A stretch of 64,000 nt of DNA from Comamonas kerstersii (lineage in GTDB: Bacteria; Pseudomonadota; Gammaproteobacteria; Burkholderiales; Burkholderiaceae_C), in NCBI RefSeq assembly GCF_008801935.1, contig NZ_VZOT01000003.1, positions 310,001-374,000 of the forward strand, given 5' to 3'. The position numbers and the translations under genes were made by a program. The notes beneath the pieces are model-generated. The model worked only from the letters and a program-made list of their open reading frames with translations, made no database searches and was not told the DNA's origin. Position 1 is the stretch's first letter. Each line of letters starts with the position of its first letter. Below are positions 8,792 through 16,507 of this stretch, piece by piece.

Positions 8792-9568
8792 TTAATTCGA
8801 AACAACCTGCTCCGCCACCTGCCTGCGCTGCTGCAGCACGGCTTCGGCCAGGGCAAAGTCATCGGGATAGGTCACTTTAAAGTTCTGCGCACCGCCAGGT
8901 ACCAGCTTGGGCCGCAGGCCCATGGCTTCCATGGCACTGGCCTCATCCGTCGCTGCAGCCCCCATGCGCTGCAGCGCCTGCAGCAGCACGCCAATGCGGA
9001 ACATCTGCGGCGTCTGTGCCAGCCATTTGTCGCTGCGGTCTACGGTGGCTGCCACACGTGCGCTGCCGTCTTCCATCATGGCAGCTTTGAGCGTATCAGG
9101 CAGCTTGTGTGCCAGCAGGCCGCCTACGCTGTCGCTCTGGCAGGCATCGATCAGCTGGTTAATCTGCTCCGAGGTGACCAGGCAACGCGCTGCATCGTGT
9201 ACCAGCACCCAGTCCTCTTCTGCGGCACCACGCGCCAGCAACACCTTGAGGCCACCCATGACGGTGTCGGCCCGGGTTGCGCCACCGCACGGCACATGAA
9301 ACCAGGATGGACTGGCATAGCTGTCCAGAAACTGGTCGCGCGGAGCCACCGCCACCAGCGTTGCCGCCAGACGCTGCACACCAGCGAACGCCGCCAGCGT
9401 ATGCAGCACCAGAGGCTGCCCGGCAACGGGGTGGTACTGTTTGGGCAGATCGGGCGTGGGCGCACCCGCAGGAATGGCGCGTGCACCAACACCGGCACAC
9501 GGAATCAGGCCCCAGAAACGCCCCTGCGCGGACCATGGCACATTGGCGGCGGCTAGCAAGTCAGTCAT
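8792..9568 (-). CDS. ispD: 2-C-methyl-D-erythritol 4-phosphate cytidylyltransferase
   Basis: The 258-residue enzyme transfers CMP to methylerythritol 4-phosphate, the step two before IspF. The N-terminal nucleotide-binding segment reads LIPCAGVGARAIPAG...PKQYHPVAGQPLVLHTL, close to the family pattern, with LVHDAARCLV and TPQMFR further on. The loop has ARAIPAGAPTPD where many IspDs have a shorter GxGxRxG...PK spacing, so this form is slightly extended. I set the start at ATG 9568; an ATG at 9577 adds three residues and the open frame runs further upstream without support. It is divergent from mfd. Confidence 0.93.
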   Translation of the reverse strand: MTDLLAAANVPWSAQGRFWGLIPCAGVGARAIPAGAPTPDLPKQYHPVAGQPLVLHTLAAFAGVQRLAATLVAVAPRDQFLDSYASPSWFHVPCGGATRADTVMGGLKVLLARGAAEEDWVLVHDAARCLVTSEQINQLIDACQSDSVGGLLAHKLPDTLKAAMMEDGSARVAATVDRSDKWLAQTPQMFRIGVLLQALQRMGAAATDEASAMEAMGLRPKLVPGGAQNFKVTYPDDFALAEAVLQQRRQVAEQVVSN

Positions 9569-9671
9569 GCGCCGCATTCTAAAATCGACGGCTTCGCTCC
9601 AGCGGCAGCTGGTCACATTCCCGCGCTTTTTGCAGGCTCTGCGCCTGTCGCACTCAGAAACTTCTGCGCCC

Positions 9672-12600
9672 ATGGACTTGCCCAAACTCTCGCCCGGTAA
9701 ACGTTTTGCCCTGCCCATGCCCGTTGGCAGTGCCGATGCACTGCTGCTGGCACGTCTTGCCGAACGCGAAAAAAGCGCTGGCCGCCTGACGGTCATCGTC
9801 ACTGCTGATGCCAGCGATGCGCAGCGCCTGATCGACGAAATGGCCTTCTTCGCGCCCGAGCTGCGCACGGCCCTGTTCCCTGACTGGGAAACCCTGCCCT
9901 ACGACACTTTCTCTCCACACCAGGATCTGATCAGTGAGCGCCTGGCTACGCTGTGGCGCATTCGCCAGCGTGACCATGAAAGCGGTGCCGACGTGGTGCT
10001 GGTGCCTGCGACCACGGCGCTGTACCGACTGGCCCCTCCGTCTTTTCTGGCGGGCTACACCTTTGAGTTCAAGCAAGGCCAGAAGCTGGACGAAGCCAAG
10101 CTCAAGGCCCAACTGACGCTGGCGGGCTACCAGCATGTCTCGCAAGTGGTCAGCCACGGCGAATATGCCGTGCGCGGCGGGCTGATTGACCTCTTCCCCA
10201 TGGGGTCGCCCGTGCCCTACCGTGTGGATCTGTTCGATGACGAGATCGACACCATCCGCACCTTTGACCCGGACACCCAGCGCAGCCAGGACACCGTGCC
10301 TCAGGTACGCCTGCTGCCCGGGCGCGAATTCCCCATGGATGAGGATGCCCGCGCCAAATTCCGCCACCGCTGGCGCGAACTGCTGGAAGGCGACCCCACA
10401 CGCAGCCGCATCTACAAGGACATGGGTGCGGGCGTTGCCACGGCCGGTATTGAGTACTACCTGCCGCTGTTCTTTGACGACACCGCCACGGTGTTCGACT
10501 ACCTGGGCGAGGATGCCACCCTGGTGCTGCATGGCGAGCTGGAGCCTGCCTTCCAGCGCTTCTGGCAGGACACCAGGGAACGCTATCGCCTGGTGCAGGG
10601 CGACCCGGAGCGCCCTGCACTGCCACCCGAAACCCTGTTTCTGAACGCCGAGCAGTTCTACGCCTGCGCCAAGCCCTACCCACAGCTGGCCCTGCGCCCC
10701 AAGGTAGACGATGTGCCAGACAGCGCCTGGTTCCAGACCCTGCCTGACCTGTCCGTGGTACGCGGTGCGGAAGACCCGCTGCAGCGCCTGCAGGCCCATG
10801 TGCGCAGCGCAGGCCGCCGTGTGCTGGTGCTGGCTGAAAGCGATGGTCGCCGTGAAAGCCTGCTGGACTTTCTGCGCTCTTCGCACCTGAACCCGCCTGC
10901 ATTTGACTCGCTGGCGGAATTTCAGGGTGAAGACAGCGAACCCCTGGGCATTGCCACCTCCAACCTGATGCGCGGCTTTGCATGGGTGGAAACGGGCATT
11001 GACTTTGTTACCGAGACCGAGCTGTTTGCCTCTACCTCCGGCAGCACGCGCCGGCGCAAGAAGCAGGAACAGGTCAGCGATGTGGACGCGCTGATCAAGG
11101 ACTTGTCCGAGCTGAAAGTCGGCGACCCGGTCGTACACAGCCAGCATGGCATCGGCCGCTACCACGGCCTGGTGAACATGGATGTGGGGCAGAAGAACGA
11201 AGACGGCACGCCTGCGCTGCAGGAGTTTCTGCACCTGGAATACGCCAAGAATGCCGTGCTCTATGTGCCCGTCAGCCAGCTGCACCACATCAGCCGCTAC
11301 ACCGGCGTCACCCCCGAATCTGCACCCCTGCACAACCTGGGCAGCAACCAGTGGGAAAAAGCCAAGCGCAAGGCTGCCGAGCAGGTGCGCGATGCAGCCG
11401 CCGAGCTGCTCAACATCTACGCCCGCCGCGCTGCGCGTGAAGGCCATGCCTTCCGTCTGAATGTGCAGGACTACGAGCAGTTCGCCCAAGACTTTGGCTT
11501 TGAAGAAACGGCTGACCAGAAGGCGGCCATCCATGCCGTGATTCACGACATGCTCAGCCCCCAGCCCATGGACCGTCTGGTCTGCGGCGATGTAGGCTTT
11601 GGCAAGACCGAGGTCGCCCTGCGCGCCGCCTTTGTGGCTGCCATGGGCGGCAAGCAGGTGGCCTTCCTTGCCCCCACCACCCTGCTGGCCGAGCAGCACT
11701 ACCAGACGCTGGTGGACCGTTTCTCCAAGTGGCCCATCCGGGTGGCGGAAGTCTCGCGTTTTCGCACCACCAAGGAGGTCAATGCCGCACTCCAGGGGCT
11801 GGGTGAAGGCTCGGTGGACATTGTGGTTGGCACGCACAAGCTGCTGTCCAGCTCCGTGAAGTTCAAGGATCTGGGCCTGCTCATCATTGACGAGGAACAC
11901 CGGTTTGGCGTGCGCCACAAGGAGGCCATGAAGGCCATGCGTGCCGAGGTGGATGTGCTCACGCTCACAGCCACCCCCATTCCGCGCACCATGGGCATGG
12001 CGCTGGAAGGCCTGCGCGATCTGTCCGTGATTGCCACTGCACCGCAGCGCCGCCTGGCCATCAAGACCTTTGTGCGCAGCGAAAGCCAGGGCGTCATCCG
12101 CGAAGCCGTGCTGCGTGAGTTCAAGCGTGGCGGCCAGGTCTACTTTCTGCACAACGAGGTGGAGACCATCGAAAACCGCCGCCAGGCGCTGGAAGCCATC
12201 CTGCCCGAGGCACGCATTGCCGTGGCCCACGGCCAGATGCCCGAGCGCGAGCTGGAGCGCGTCATGCGTGACTTTGTGGCCCAGCGCTACAACGTGCTGC
12301 TGTGCTCCACCATCATCGAAACCGGTATTGACGTGCCCACGGCCAACACCATCGTCATCAGCCGTGCCGACAAGTTCGGTCTGGCCCAGCTGCACCAGCT
12401 GCGTGGCCGCGTGGGCCGCAGCCACCACCAGGCCTATGCCTACCTGATGGTGCCGGACGTAGAAGGCCTGACCAAGCAGGCCCAGCAGCGCCTGGAAGCC
12501 ATCCAGCAGATGGAAGAGCTGGGCAGTGGCTTTTACCTGGCCATGCATGACCTGGAAATTCGCGGCGCGGGTGAAGTGCTGGGCGAAAACCAGAGTGGCA

Positions 12601-13148
12601 ACATGATGGAAATCGGCTTTCAGCTCTACAACGAAATGCTGGCCGAAGCCGTACGCAGCCTCAAGAACGGCAAGGAGCCTGATCTGCTCTCGCCCATGGC
12701 AGCCACCACGGAAATCAATCTGCACGCGCCAGCCCTGCTGCCCAACGACTACTGTGGCGATGTGCAGCTGCGCCTGTCGCTCTACAAAAAGCTGGCCACC
12801 GCCAAGACCACAGACCAGATTGACCACCTGCTCGAAGAAATCGTGGACCGCTTTGGCAAGCTGCCCCCACAGGCGCAGACCCTGATCGACACCCACCGCC
12901 TGCGTGTGCTGTCTGAGCCCTATGGCGTTGCCAAGGTGGATGCAGCGCCAGGGGTGATCAACATCACCTTCAAGCCCAATCCGCCGATTGACCCGATGCA
13001 GATCATCAGCCTGATTCAGAAGAACAAGCACATCAAACTGGCAGGCAATGACAAGCTGCGCATTGAGCGCGAGCTGCCCGACCCCAAGGCCCGCGCCCAG
13101 ATGGTGCGCGATGTGCTGCGCAGCCTGGGCACACCGCTGAAGGCTTGA
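9672..13148 (+). CDS. mfd: Transcription-repair coupling factor Mfd
   Basis: The 1158-residue protein removes RNA polymerase stalled at lesions and recruits UvrA. Visible parts are a UvrB-like N-terminal module (FFAPELRTALFPDWETLPYD near residue 60), the RNA-polymerase-interacting domain (HSQHGIGRYHGL about 490-500), then a RecG-like translocase with Walker A GDVGFGKTEVALRAAF, DEEHRFGVRHKE, TATPIPRTM and motif VI QLRGRVGRS. The TRCF C-terminal domain follows. The chosen start begins MDLPKLSPGKRF, matching the family start; the open frame continues upstream to 9441 but overlaps the divergent ispD. Length is normal for Mfd. Confidence 0.96.
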   Translation: MDLPKLSPGKRFALPMPVGSADALLLARLAEREKSAGRLTVIVTADASDAQRLIDEMAFFAPELRTALFPDWETLPYDTFSPHQDLISERLATLWRIRQRDHESGADVVLVPATTALYRLAPPSFLAGYTFEFKQGQKLDEAKLKAQLTLAGYQHVSQVVSHGEYAVRGGLIDLFPMGSPVPYRVDLFDDEIDTIRTFDPDTQRSQDTVPQVRLLPGREFPMDEDARAKFRHRWRELLEGDPTRSRIYKDMGAGVATAGIEYYLPLFFDDTATVFDYLGEDATLVLHGELEPAFQRFWQDTRERYRLVQGDPERPALPPETLFLNAEQFYACAKPYPQLALRPKVDDVPDSAWFQTLPDLSVVRGAEDPLQRLQAHVRSAGRRVLVLAESDGRRESLLDFLRSSHLNPPAFDSLAEFQGEDSEPLGIATSNLMRGFAWVETGIDFVTETELFASTSGSTRRRKKQEQVSDVDALIKDLSELKVGDPVVHSQHGIGRYHGLVNMDVGQKNEDGTPALQEFLHLEYAKNAVLYVPVSQLHHISRYTGVTPESAPLHNLGSNQWEKAKRKAAEQVRDAAAELLNIYARRAAREGHAFRLNVQDYEQFAQDFGFEETADQKAAIHAVIHDMLSPQPMDRLVCGDVGFGKTEVALRAAFVAAMGGKQVAFLAPTTLLAEQHYQTLVDRFSKWPIRVAEVSRFRTTKEVNAALQGLGEGSVDIVVGTHKLLSSSVKFKDLGLLIIDEEHRFGVRHKEAMKAMRAEVDVLTLTATPIPRTMGMALEGLRDLSVIATAPQRRLAIKTFVRSESQGVIREAVLREFKRGGQVYFLHNEVETIENRRQALEAILPEARIAVAHGQMPERELERVMRDFVAQRYNVLLCSTIIETGIDVPTANTIVISRADKFGLAQLHQLRGRVGRSHHQAYAYLMVPDVEGLTKQAQQRLEAIQQMEELGSGFYLAMHDLEIRGAGEVLGENQSGNMMEIGFQLYNEMLAEAVRSLKNGKEPDLLSPMAATTEINLHAPALLPNDYCGDVQLRLSLYKKLATAKTTDQIDHLLEEIVDRFGKLPPQAQTLIDTHRLRVLSEPYGVAKVDAAPGVINITFKPNPPIDPMQIISLIQKNKHIKLAGNDKLRIERELPDPKARAQMVRDVLRSLGTPLKA

Positions 13149-13158
13149 TGCAAGACAT

Positions 13159-13184
13159 GCACCACCTGTGGCCACAGGTGGTGC
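13159..13184. repeat. 26-bp perfect palindrome after mfd
   Basis: Two 13-base halves (GCACCACCTGTGG and its exact reverse complement) abut with no spacer, ten bases after the mfd stop. There is no T run on either side, so it is not a classical terminator. A cruciform, a protein binding site or an mRNA 3-prime stabilising hairpin are possible. Confidence 0.7.
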
Positions 13185-13214
13185 AAACCACTGCGGCGCG
13201 CGCACAATCGCCTC

Positions 13215-13871
13215 ATGCTGGAAATTGCCCTTCTTGTTATTGCCCTGCTGACTGCCCTGCTCATGCGCCCCTGGCGGCTGCTGGCCCACCGCAAGCCACT
13301 GGTCACGCAAGCGCATGGCGATATCTCCCCACTATGGACGCCGCTGCTGGCCACGCTGGTCATGCTGCCCTGGCTATGGGCCTTGCCTACGCTGCACCAG
13401 ATGCCGCTGCAGATGCAGTGGTCCGGTGCATGCCTGGTCATGCTGTGCCTGGGCTGGCCGCTGGCCATCCCCACGCTGTGCGCTGTCGGAGCCATTGCCT
13501 GGCTGGCTTCACCTGCGCTGGAAGCCACGGAAGCCCTGCGCCTGACCGTGTGGCACGGCCTTATCCCCGCCACCTTCGCCATGCTCTGGGGCGTGCTGCT
13601 GCGCCGCTGGCTGGGCACACGCATCTTTGTCTATATCTTTGGCCGTGGCTTTGTGGGCACGCTGCTGAGCCTGTTTGCCGCTGGCCTGCTCTCTGCCGCA
13701 CTGGGCCACGCCCTGCCCGGTGTGCACGAAGACCTGAGCCAGATTGCCCGCTGGCTGATGGCCTGGGGGGATGCCGTAATTACCGGCATGCTCTGCGCCG
13801 TATTTGTGGCCTATAAGCCGGAATGGCTGGCGACCTGGTCGGATGATTTGTATTTGTATGGGAAGAAATAG
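13215..13871 (+). CDS. Integral membrane protein, CbiM-like
   Basis: The 218-residue protein is mostly hydrophobic with about six membrane segments, beginning MLEIALLVIALLTALLM and including MLPWLWALPTL, CLVMLCLGWPLAIPTL, LIPATFAMLWGVLL and FVGTLLSLFAAGLLSAAL. The end, with GDAVITGMLCAVFVAYKPEWLATWSDDLYL, resembles uncharacterised betaproteobacterial proteins that are grouped with energy-coupling-factor permeases of the CbiM type. I regard that match as tentative, because no other transporter component is next to it. It follows mfd by 66 bases on the same strand and may share its transcript. Confidence 0.6.
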   Translation: MLEIALLVIALLTALLMRPWRLLAHRKPLVTQAHGDISPLWTPLLATLVMLPWLWALPTLHQMPLQMQWSGACLVMLCLGWPLAIPTLCAVGAIAWLASPALEATEALRLTVWHGLIPATFAMLWGVLLRRWLGTRIFVYIFGRGFVGTLLSLFAAGLLSAALGHALPGVHEDLSQIARWLMAWGDAVITGMLCAVFVAYKPEWLATWSDDLYLYGKK

Positions 13872-13986
13872 GTTGGGGTGCGGTGGTGATTGGGGGAGTG
13901 TCTGCGTTCGGCCATGACCCGACATTCGCTCCACGGGCACAATGGAGCCAACAGCGGTCCTTCGTCAATCTGAATAGGCTTCACTA

Positions 13987-14163
13987 ATGGTTCATCTCGA
14001 ACGGTCTGTGGCAACGTTGCGCATCATGGGTGACGAACTAGTGCCTGAGGAAATTTCGAGGCTACTCAGTGCAATGCCGACGTCAGCTCATGTGAAAGGG
14101 CCGCAGATTCCTTCGATCCCATCGGGCCGCATTGGCACGAAGAAATCTGGCATGTGGCGTCTA
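13987..14163 (+). pseudogene. DUF4279-like gene, N-terminal fragment cut by IS
   Basis: Fifty-nine codons are open from ATG 13987 and end where the IS begins. The peptide contains VATLRIMGDELVPEEISRLL, then THVKG-like SAHVKGPQIPS and KKSGMWRL, which is the N-terminal pattern I associate with DUF4279 proteins (usually about 130 residues). Reading on into the IS gives a stop after about 14 foreign codons, so the gene is broken. The sequence on the far side of the IS pair does not obviously supply the missing half. Function of the family is unknown to me. Confidence 0.65.
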
Positions 14164-14671
14164 AGAGCGTGTTTGCGATCTTGTTTGCCCCGACAACCTG
14201 GTGTGTGAAAAGACAGAAATACGCCAGCGACATTAGCCGTGAGAAGTTTGCAGAAATTGAGCCAGAGTTGCGCAAGGTACGCCGCAGGACCAAGCCTGCC
14301 ACGCTTGATTTGTATGAGGTGTTTTGCGCAGTGCTGTACCTGCTGAGAACCGGTTGCCAGTGGCGCTATTTACCCCCTGACTTTCCCAAATGGCAAAGTG
14401 TTTATGCCTATTGGCGCAAATGGAGCAAGCCCGACGAACATGGCATCAGTGCCTTGGAGCGGGCACTTAAAAAATCGGGTTGGCGTGGCCCGACGCAGGC
14501 AGGGGCGCAGCGAATCGAGCACGCTCGTGATTGTTGATGCGCAAAGCGTCAAAAACACGGACACTGCGGGCTTTAAGGGCTATGACGCGGGCCAGAAAGT
14601 CTCGGGCATCAAGCGCCATATTGCGGTGGACACACTTGGCCTGCCTCATGCCATTGCGGTGACGACAGCCA
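14164..14671 (+). mobile_element. IS5-family element, truncated left copy
   Basis: These 508 bases match the first 508 bases of the complete copy at 15467..16315, in opposite orientation, starting with the terminal repeat AGAGCGTGTTTGCGATCTT. Homology stops abruptly after GACGACAGCCA, so the 3-prime 340 bases, including most of the catalytic frame and the right terminal repeat, are gone. It carries the first transposase frame intact (14205..14537, GTG start) and the first part of the second. It cannot encode a full transposase. Confidence 0.9.
14205..14537 (+). CDS. IS5-family transposase first frame (orfA), in truncated copy
   Basis: The 110-residue frame starts at GTG (VKRQKYASDIS) and contains the helix-turn-helix-like IS5 N-terminal region RTGCQWRYLPPDFPKWQSVYAYWRKW, typical of the IS427-type two-frame transposases. 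The second frame downstream is cut off, so no catalytic domain can be made from this copy. Confidence 0.75.
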   Translation: MKRQKYASDISREKFAEIEPELRKVRRRTKPATLDLYEVFCAVLYLLRTGCQWRYLPPDFPKWQSVYAYWRKWSKPDEHGISALERALKKSGWRGPTQAGAQRIEHARDC

Positions 14672-14924
14672 GAGTCTTCGGAGAAACTGTCTGATCTGCT
14701 CTTTTGTTGCTCTGCATGCATTTCTTCTCCTGCAACGGAAAACGTGTTGGCCCTGACGACAGAAAGAGTCTCGTTCCCTTACCGTAGAAAAGGGCGGAGG
14801 AGGGATGCGGATGGATAAGCCCGTAAGGGCTGTGCAGTGACGACAGGCGCCAAGGTGGTATGACCTAGCCAGAGCAAAGCGTCGGCCAAGTCATACCGCA
14901 GCAACTAGTAGTGAAGGAGAAAGG
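14672..14924. other. Intervening segment without a gene
   Basis: About 250 bases lie between the truncated IS and the P-loop gene. I see no coding frame. There is an inverted pair GGTATGAC / GTCATACC (about 14851 and 14891). A short stretch TTTGTTGCTCTGC at about 14704 also occurs near the 3-prime end of the complete IS. It may be foreign flank or scrambled IS end. The block looks less GC-rich than the core genes. Confidence 0.4.
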
Positions 14925-15515
14925 ATGATTGATACACCTAAGATCTACATAGTCGGTGCATCCTGCTCGGGGGTTTCAACCCTTGGGGCGGCATTGTCGC
15001 GGCGAATGGAAGTACCGCAAATAGACGTAGATGACTTCTATTGGATGCCTACCGATCCGCCGTACACGGTCAAGCGTGCTCCCGAAGACCGAGTGAGGTT
15101 GATAGCAACTCGCCAAAAGGAAGCTGAAGGATGGGTGTTGACCGGCTCGTTTATGGGATGGGGAGACACACTGATCCATGCCGTGGATTTGATTGTGTTC
15201 ATTTACACCCCTGCGCATATCCGTCTTCAACGCCTGGATGAGCGTGAAGCTACACGGCACGGAAATCGCATATGTCCGCGAGGCGACATGCACAAGACAC
15301 ATTTGGAGTTTCGAGAATGGTCATCGAGTTATGACGATCCCCTATTTAGTGGGAGAAGCCGTGCGCAGCATGAACGTTGGCTTAGCGAGCAAACAGCCCC
15401 CATTCTTAGACTGGCAGGAGAAAAACCCTTGCGGGAACTGGTGACCGCTGTAGAACGAACGCTGTCAGAACGTGTTTACGATCTTCGTAGAAGCAGAGCA
15501 ACAAAGACCAAGTGA
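14925..15515 (+). CDS. P-loop nucleotide kinase-like ATPase, 3-prime end altered by IS
   Basis: The 196-residue protein starts after a clear GGAGAAAGG ribosome binding site. It has a Walker A loop GASCSGVST (about residues 10-18), a substrate-side segment VDDFYWMPTDPPYTVKR, a hydrophobic strand VDLIVFIYTP, an Arg-rich lid region and RSRAQHERWL. This is the pattern of adenylate-kinase-like P-loop proteins of unknown substrate often annotated simply as AAA ATPases. The native reading runs up to about residue 181; the last 15 residues (ERVYDLRRSRATKTK) are encoded by the IS terminal repeat and inner end, so the true C-terminus has been replaced. Codon use (ATA, AGA, CGA) differs from the core genes. 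Confidence 0.7.
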   Translation: MIDTPKIYIVGASCSGVSTLGAALSRRMEVPQIDVDDFYWMPTDPPYTVKRAPEDRVRLIATRQKEAEGWVLTGSFMGWGDTLIHAVDLIVFIYTPAHIRLQRLDEREATRHGNRICPRGDMHKTHLEFREWSSSYDDPLFSGRSRAQHERWLSEQTAPILRLAGEKPLRELVTAVERTLSERVYDLRRSRATKTK

Positions 15516-16081
15516 ATGAACTGCAAGCTGGTGTTGAGCCAGTGTTCGCAGTTCTTCCATAACCGTCGATTCTTCTCTAGCCATGCAAAGCTTCGCTCAA
15601 CTATCGAGCGTTTGGGCATTACCTCAAATCTGTGAAGCTCGCTGCGCTTTGCAATCTGCACTTGCACATGCTCGCCCAACAACTGCTTGACGCCCATGGC
15701 AAAGGGGTTGCCGGTATAGCCCGCATCGGTGAGTCCCCCCTGAACTGCACTCAAAGAAGCCTTGCAGCGCTCAAACGCTTGCAAAGCACCTTGGCGATCT
15801 GTCACATTGGCTGTCGTCACCGCAATGGCATGAGGCAGGCCAAGTGTGTCCACCGCAATATGGCGCTTGATGCCCGAGACTTTCTGGCCCGCGTCATAGC
15901 CCTTAAAGCCCGCAGTGTCCGTGTTTTTGACGCTTTGCGCATCAACAATCACGAGCGTGCTCGATTCGCTGCGCCCCTGCCTGCGTCGGGCCACGCCAAC
16001 CCGATTTTTTAAGTGCCCGCTCCAAGGCACTGATGCCATGTTCGTCGGGCTTGCTCCATTTGCGCCAATAGGCATAAACAC
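15476..16081 (-). CDS. IS5-family transposase second frame (orfB, catalytic)
   Basis: The frame, up to 201 residues, carries the DDE nuclease: first Asp in LVIVDAQSVKNTD, second in GLTDAGYTG, and the Glu region IVERSFAWLEKNRRLWKNCE. The likely product is a fusion with the first frame made by ribosomal frameshifting in the overlap (about 15942..16081), as in other IS427-type elements; the first 45 residues of the frame as drawn are probably not translated from their own start. The stop lies ten bases inside the low-side terminal repeat. Confidence 0.85.
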   Translation of the reverse strand: MFMPIGANGASPTNMASVPWSGHLKNRVGVARRRQGRSESSTLVIVDAQSVKNTDTAGFKGYDAGQKVSGIKRHIAVDTLGLPHAIAVTTANVTDRQGALQAFERCKASLSAVQGGLTDAGYTGNPFAMGVKQLLGEHVQVQIAKRSELHRFEVMPKRSIVERSFAWLEKNRRLWKNCEHWLNTSLQFIHLVFVALLLRRS

Positions 16082-16274
16082 TTTGCCATTTGGGAAAGTC
16101 AGGGGGTAAATAGCGCCACTGGCAACCGGTTCTCAGCAAGTACAGCACTGCGCAAAACACCTCATACAAATCAAGCGTGGCAGGCTTGGTCCTGCGGCGT
16201 ACCTTGCGCAACTCTGGCTCAATTTCTGCAAACTTCTCACGGCTAATGTCGCTGGCGTATTTCTGTCTTTTCAC
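15942..16274 (-). CDS. IS5-family transposase first frame (orfA)
   Basis: The 110-residue frame begins at GTG 16274 (VKRQKYASDIS) and holds the IS5 N-terminal DNA-binding region with KPATLDLYEVFCAVLYLLRTG and PPDFPKWQSVYAYW. It overlaps the catalytic frame by 140 bases. Its protein is the same as that of the truncated copy at 14205..14537 as far as I can read. Confidence 0.85.
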   Translation of the reverse strand: MKRQKYASDISREKFAEIEPELRKVRRRTKPATLDLYEVFCAVLYLLRTGCQWRYLPPDFPKWQSVYAYWRKWSKPDEHGISALERALKKSGWRGPTQAGAQRIEHARDC

Positions 16275-16315
16275 ACACCAGGTTGTCGGGACAAACAAGA
16301 TCGCAAACACGCTCT

Positions 16316-16445
16316 TAGAACCGTAGCGCAGGATATGTCGCTTGCGGTCAAGCTGAAGCAGGCCTATACCTCGGAGCCCATATTGGCGCTCGGTCACTTT
16401 GTTGGTCCACAGCTGAGGGCATACCTCGAAGCTGCTGCCTCTTGA
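16316..16445 (+). pseudogene. Unidentified 3-prime gene remnant beyond the IS
   Basis: From the IS edge an open frame reads VAQDMSLAVKLKQAYTSEP, then ILALGHFVGPQLRAYLEAAAS and a TGA stop. It looks like the end of a real coding sequence by its composition, but I cannot assign it to a family and it does not obviously complete the DUF4279-like fragment on the other side. It may come from a different gene brought next to the IS by an adjacent deletion. Confidence 0.4.
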
Positions 16446-16507
16446 CCCTGACGTTACGTCAGGCCTGAAAGTACTCCTTTCGTTGAACTAACAACAGGAG
16501 TATTCCA

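Larger units (their letters stand above)
15467..16315 (-). mobile_element. IS5-family element, complete copy
   Basis: The 849-base element has near-identical terminal inverted repeats (AGAGCGTGTTTGCGATCTT at the high end, AGAACGTGTTTACGATCTT at the low end, two mismatches) and two overlapping transposase frames as in the IS427 group. Target triplets of the TNA type sit at the edges (TCA at the low side, TTA at the high side), but they do not match, so there is no clean target duplication. Both frames are intact, so this copy could be active or could mobilise the truncated one. Confidence 0.9.

Noticed and set aside
9654..13316. A 1220-residue open frame on the minus strand
   Set aside because: It lies fully opposite mfd, which has clear motifs. 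The translation is His/Gln-rich, typical of antisense to GC-rich genes.
14672..14924. An integron attC site before the P-loop gene
   Set aside because: The inverted pair is present, but I could not find the paired GTTRRRY/RYYYAAC core sites.
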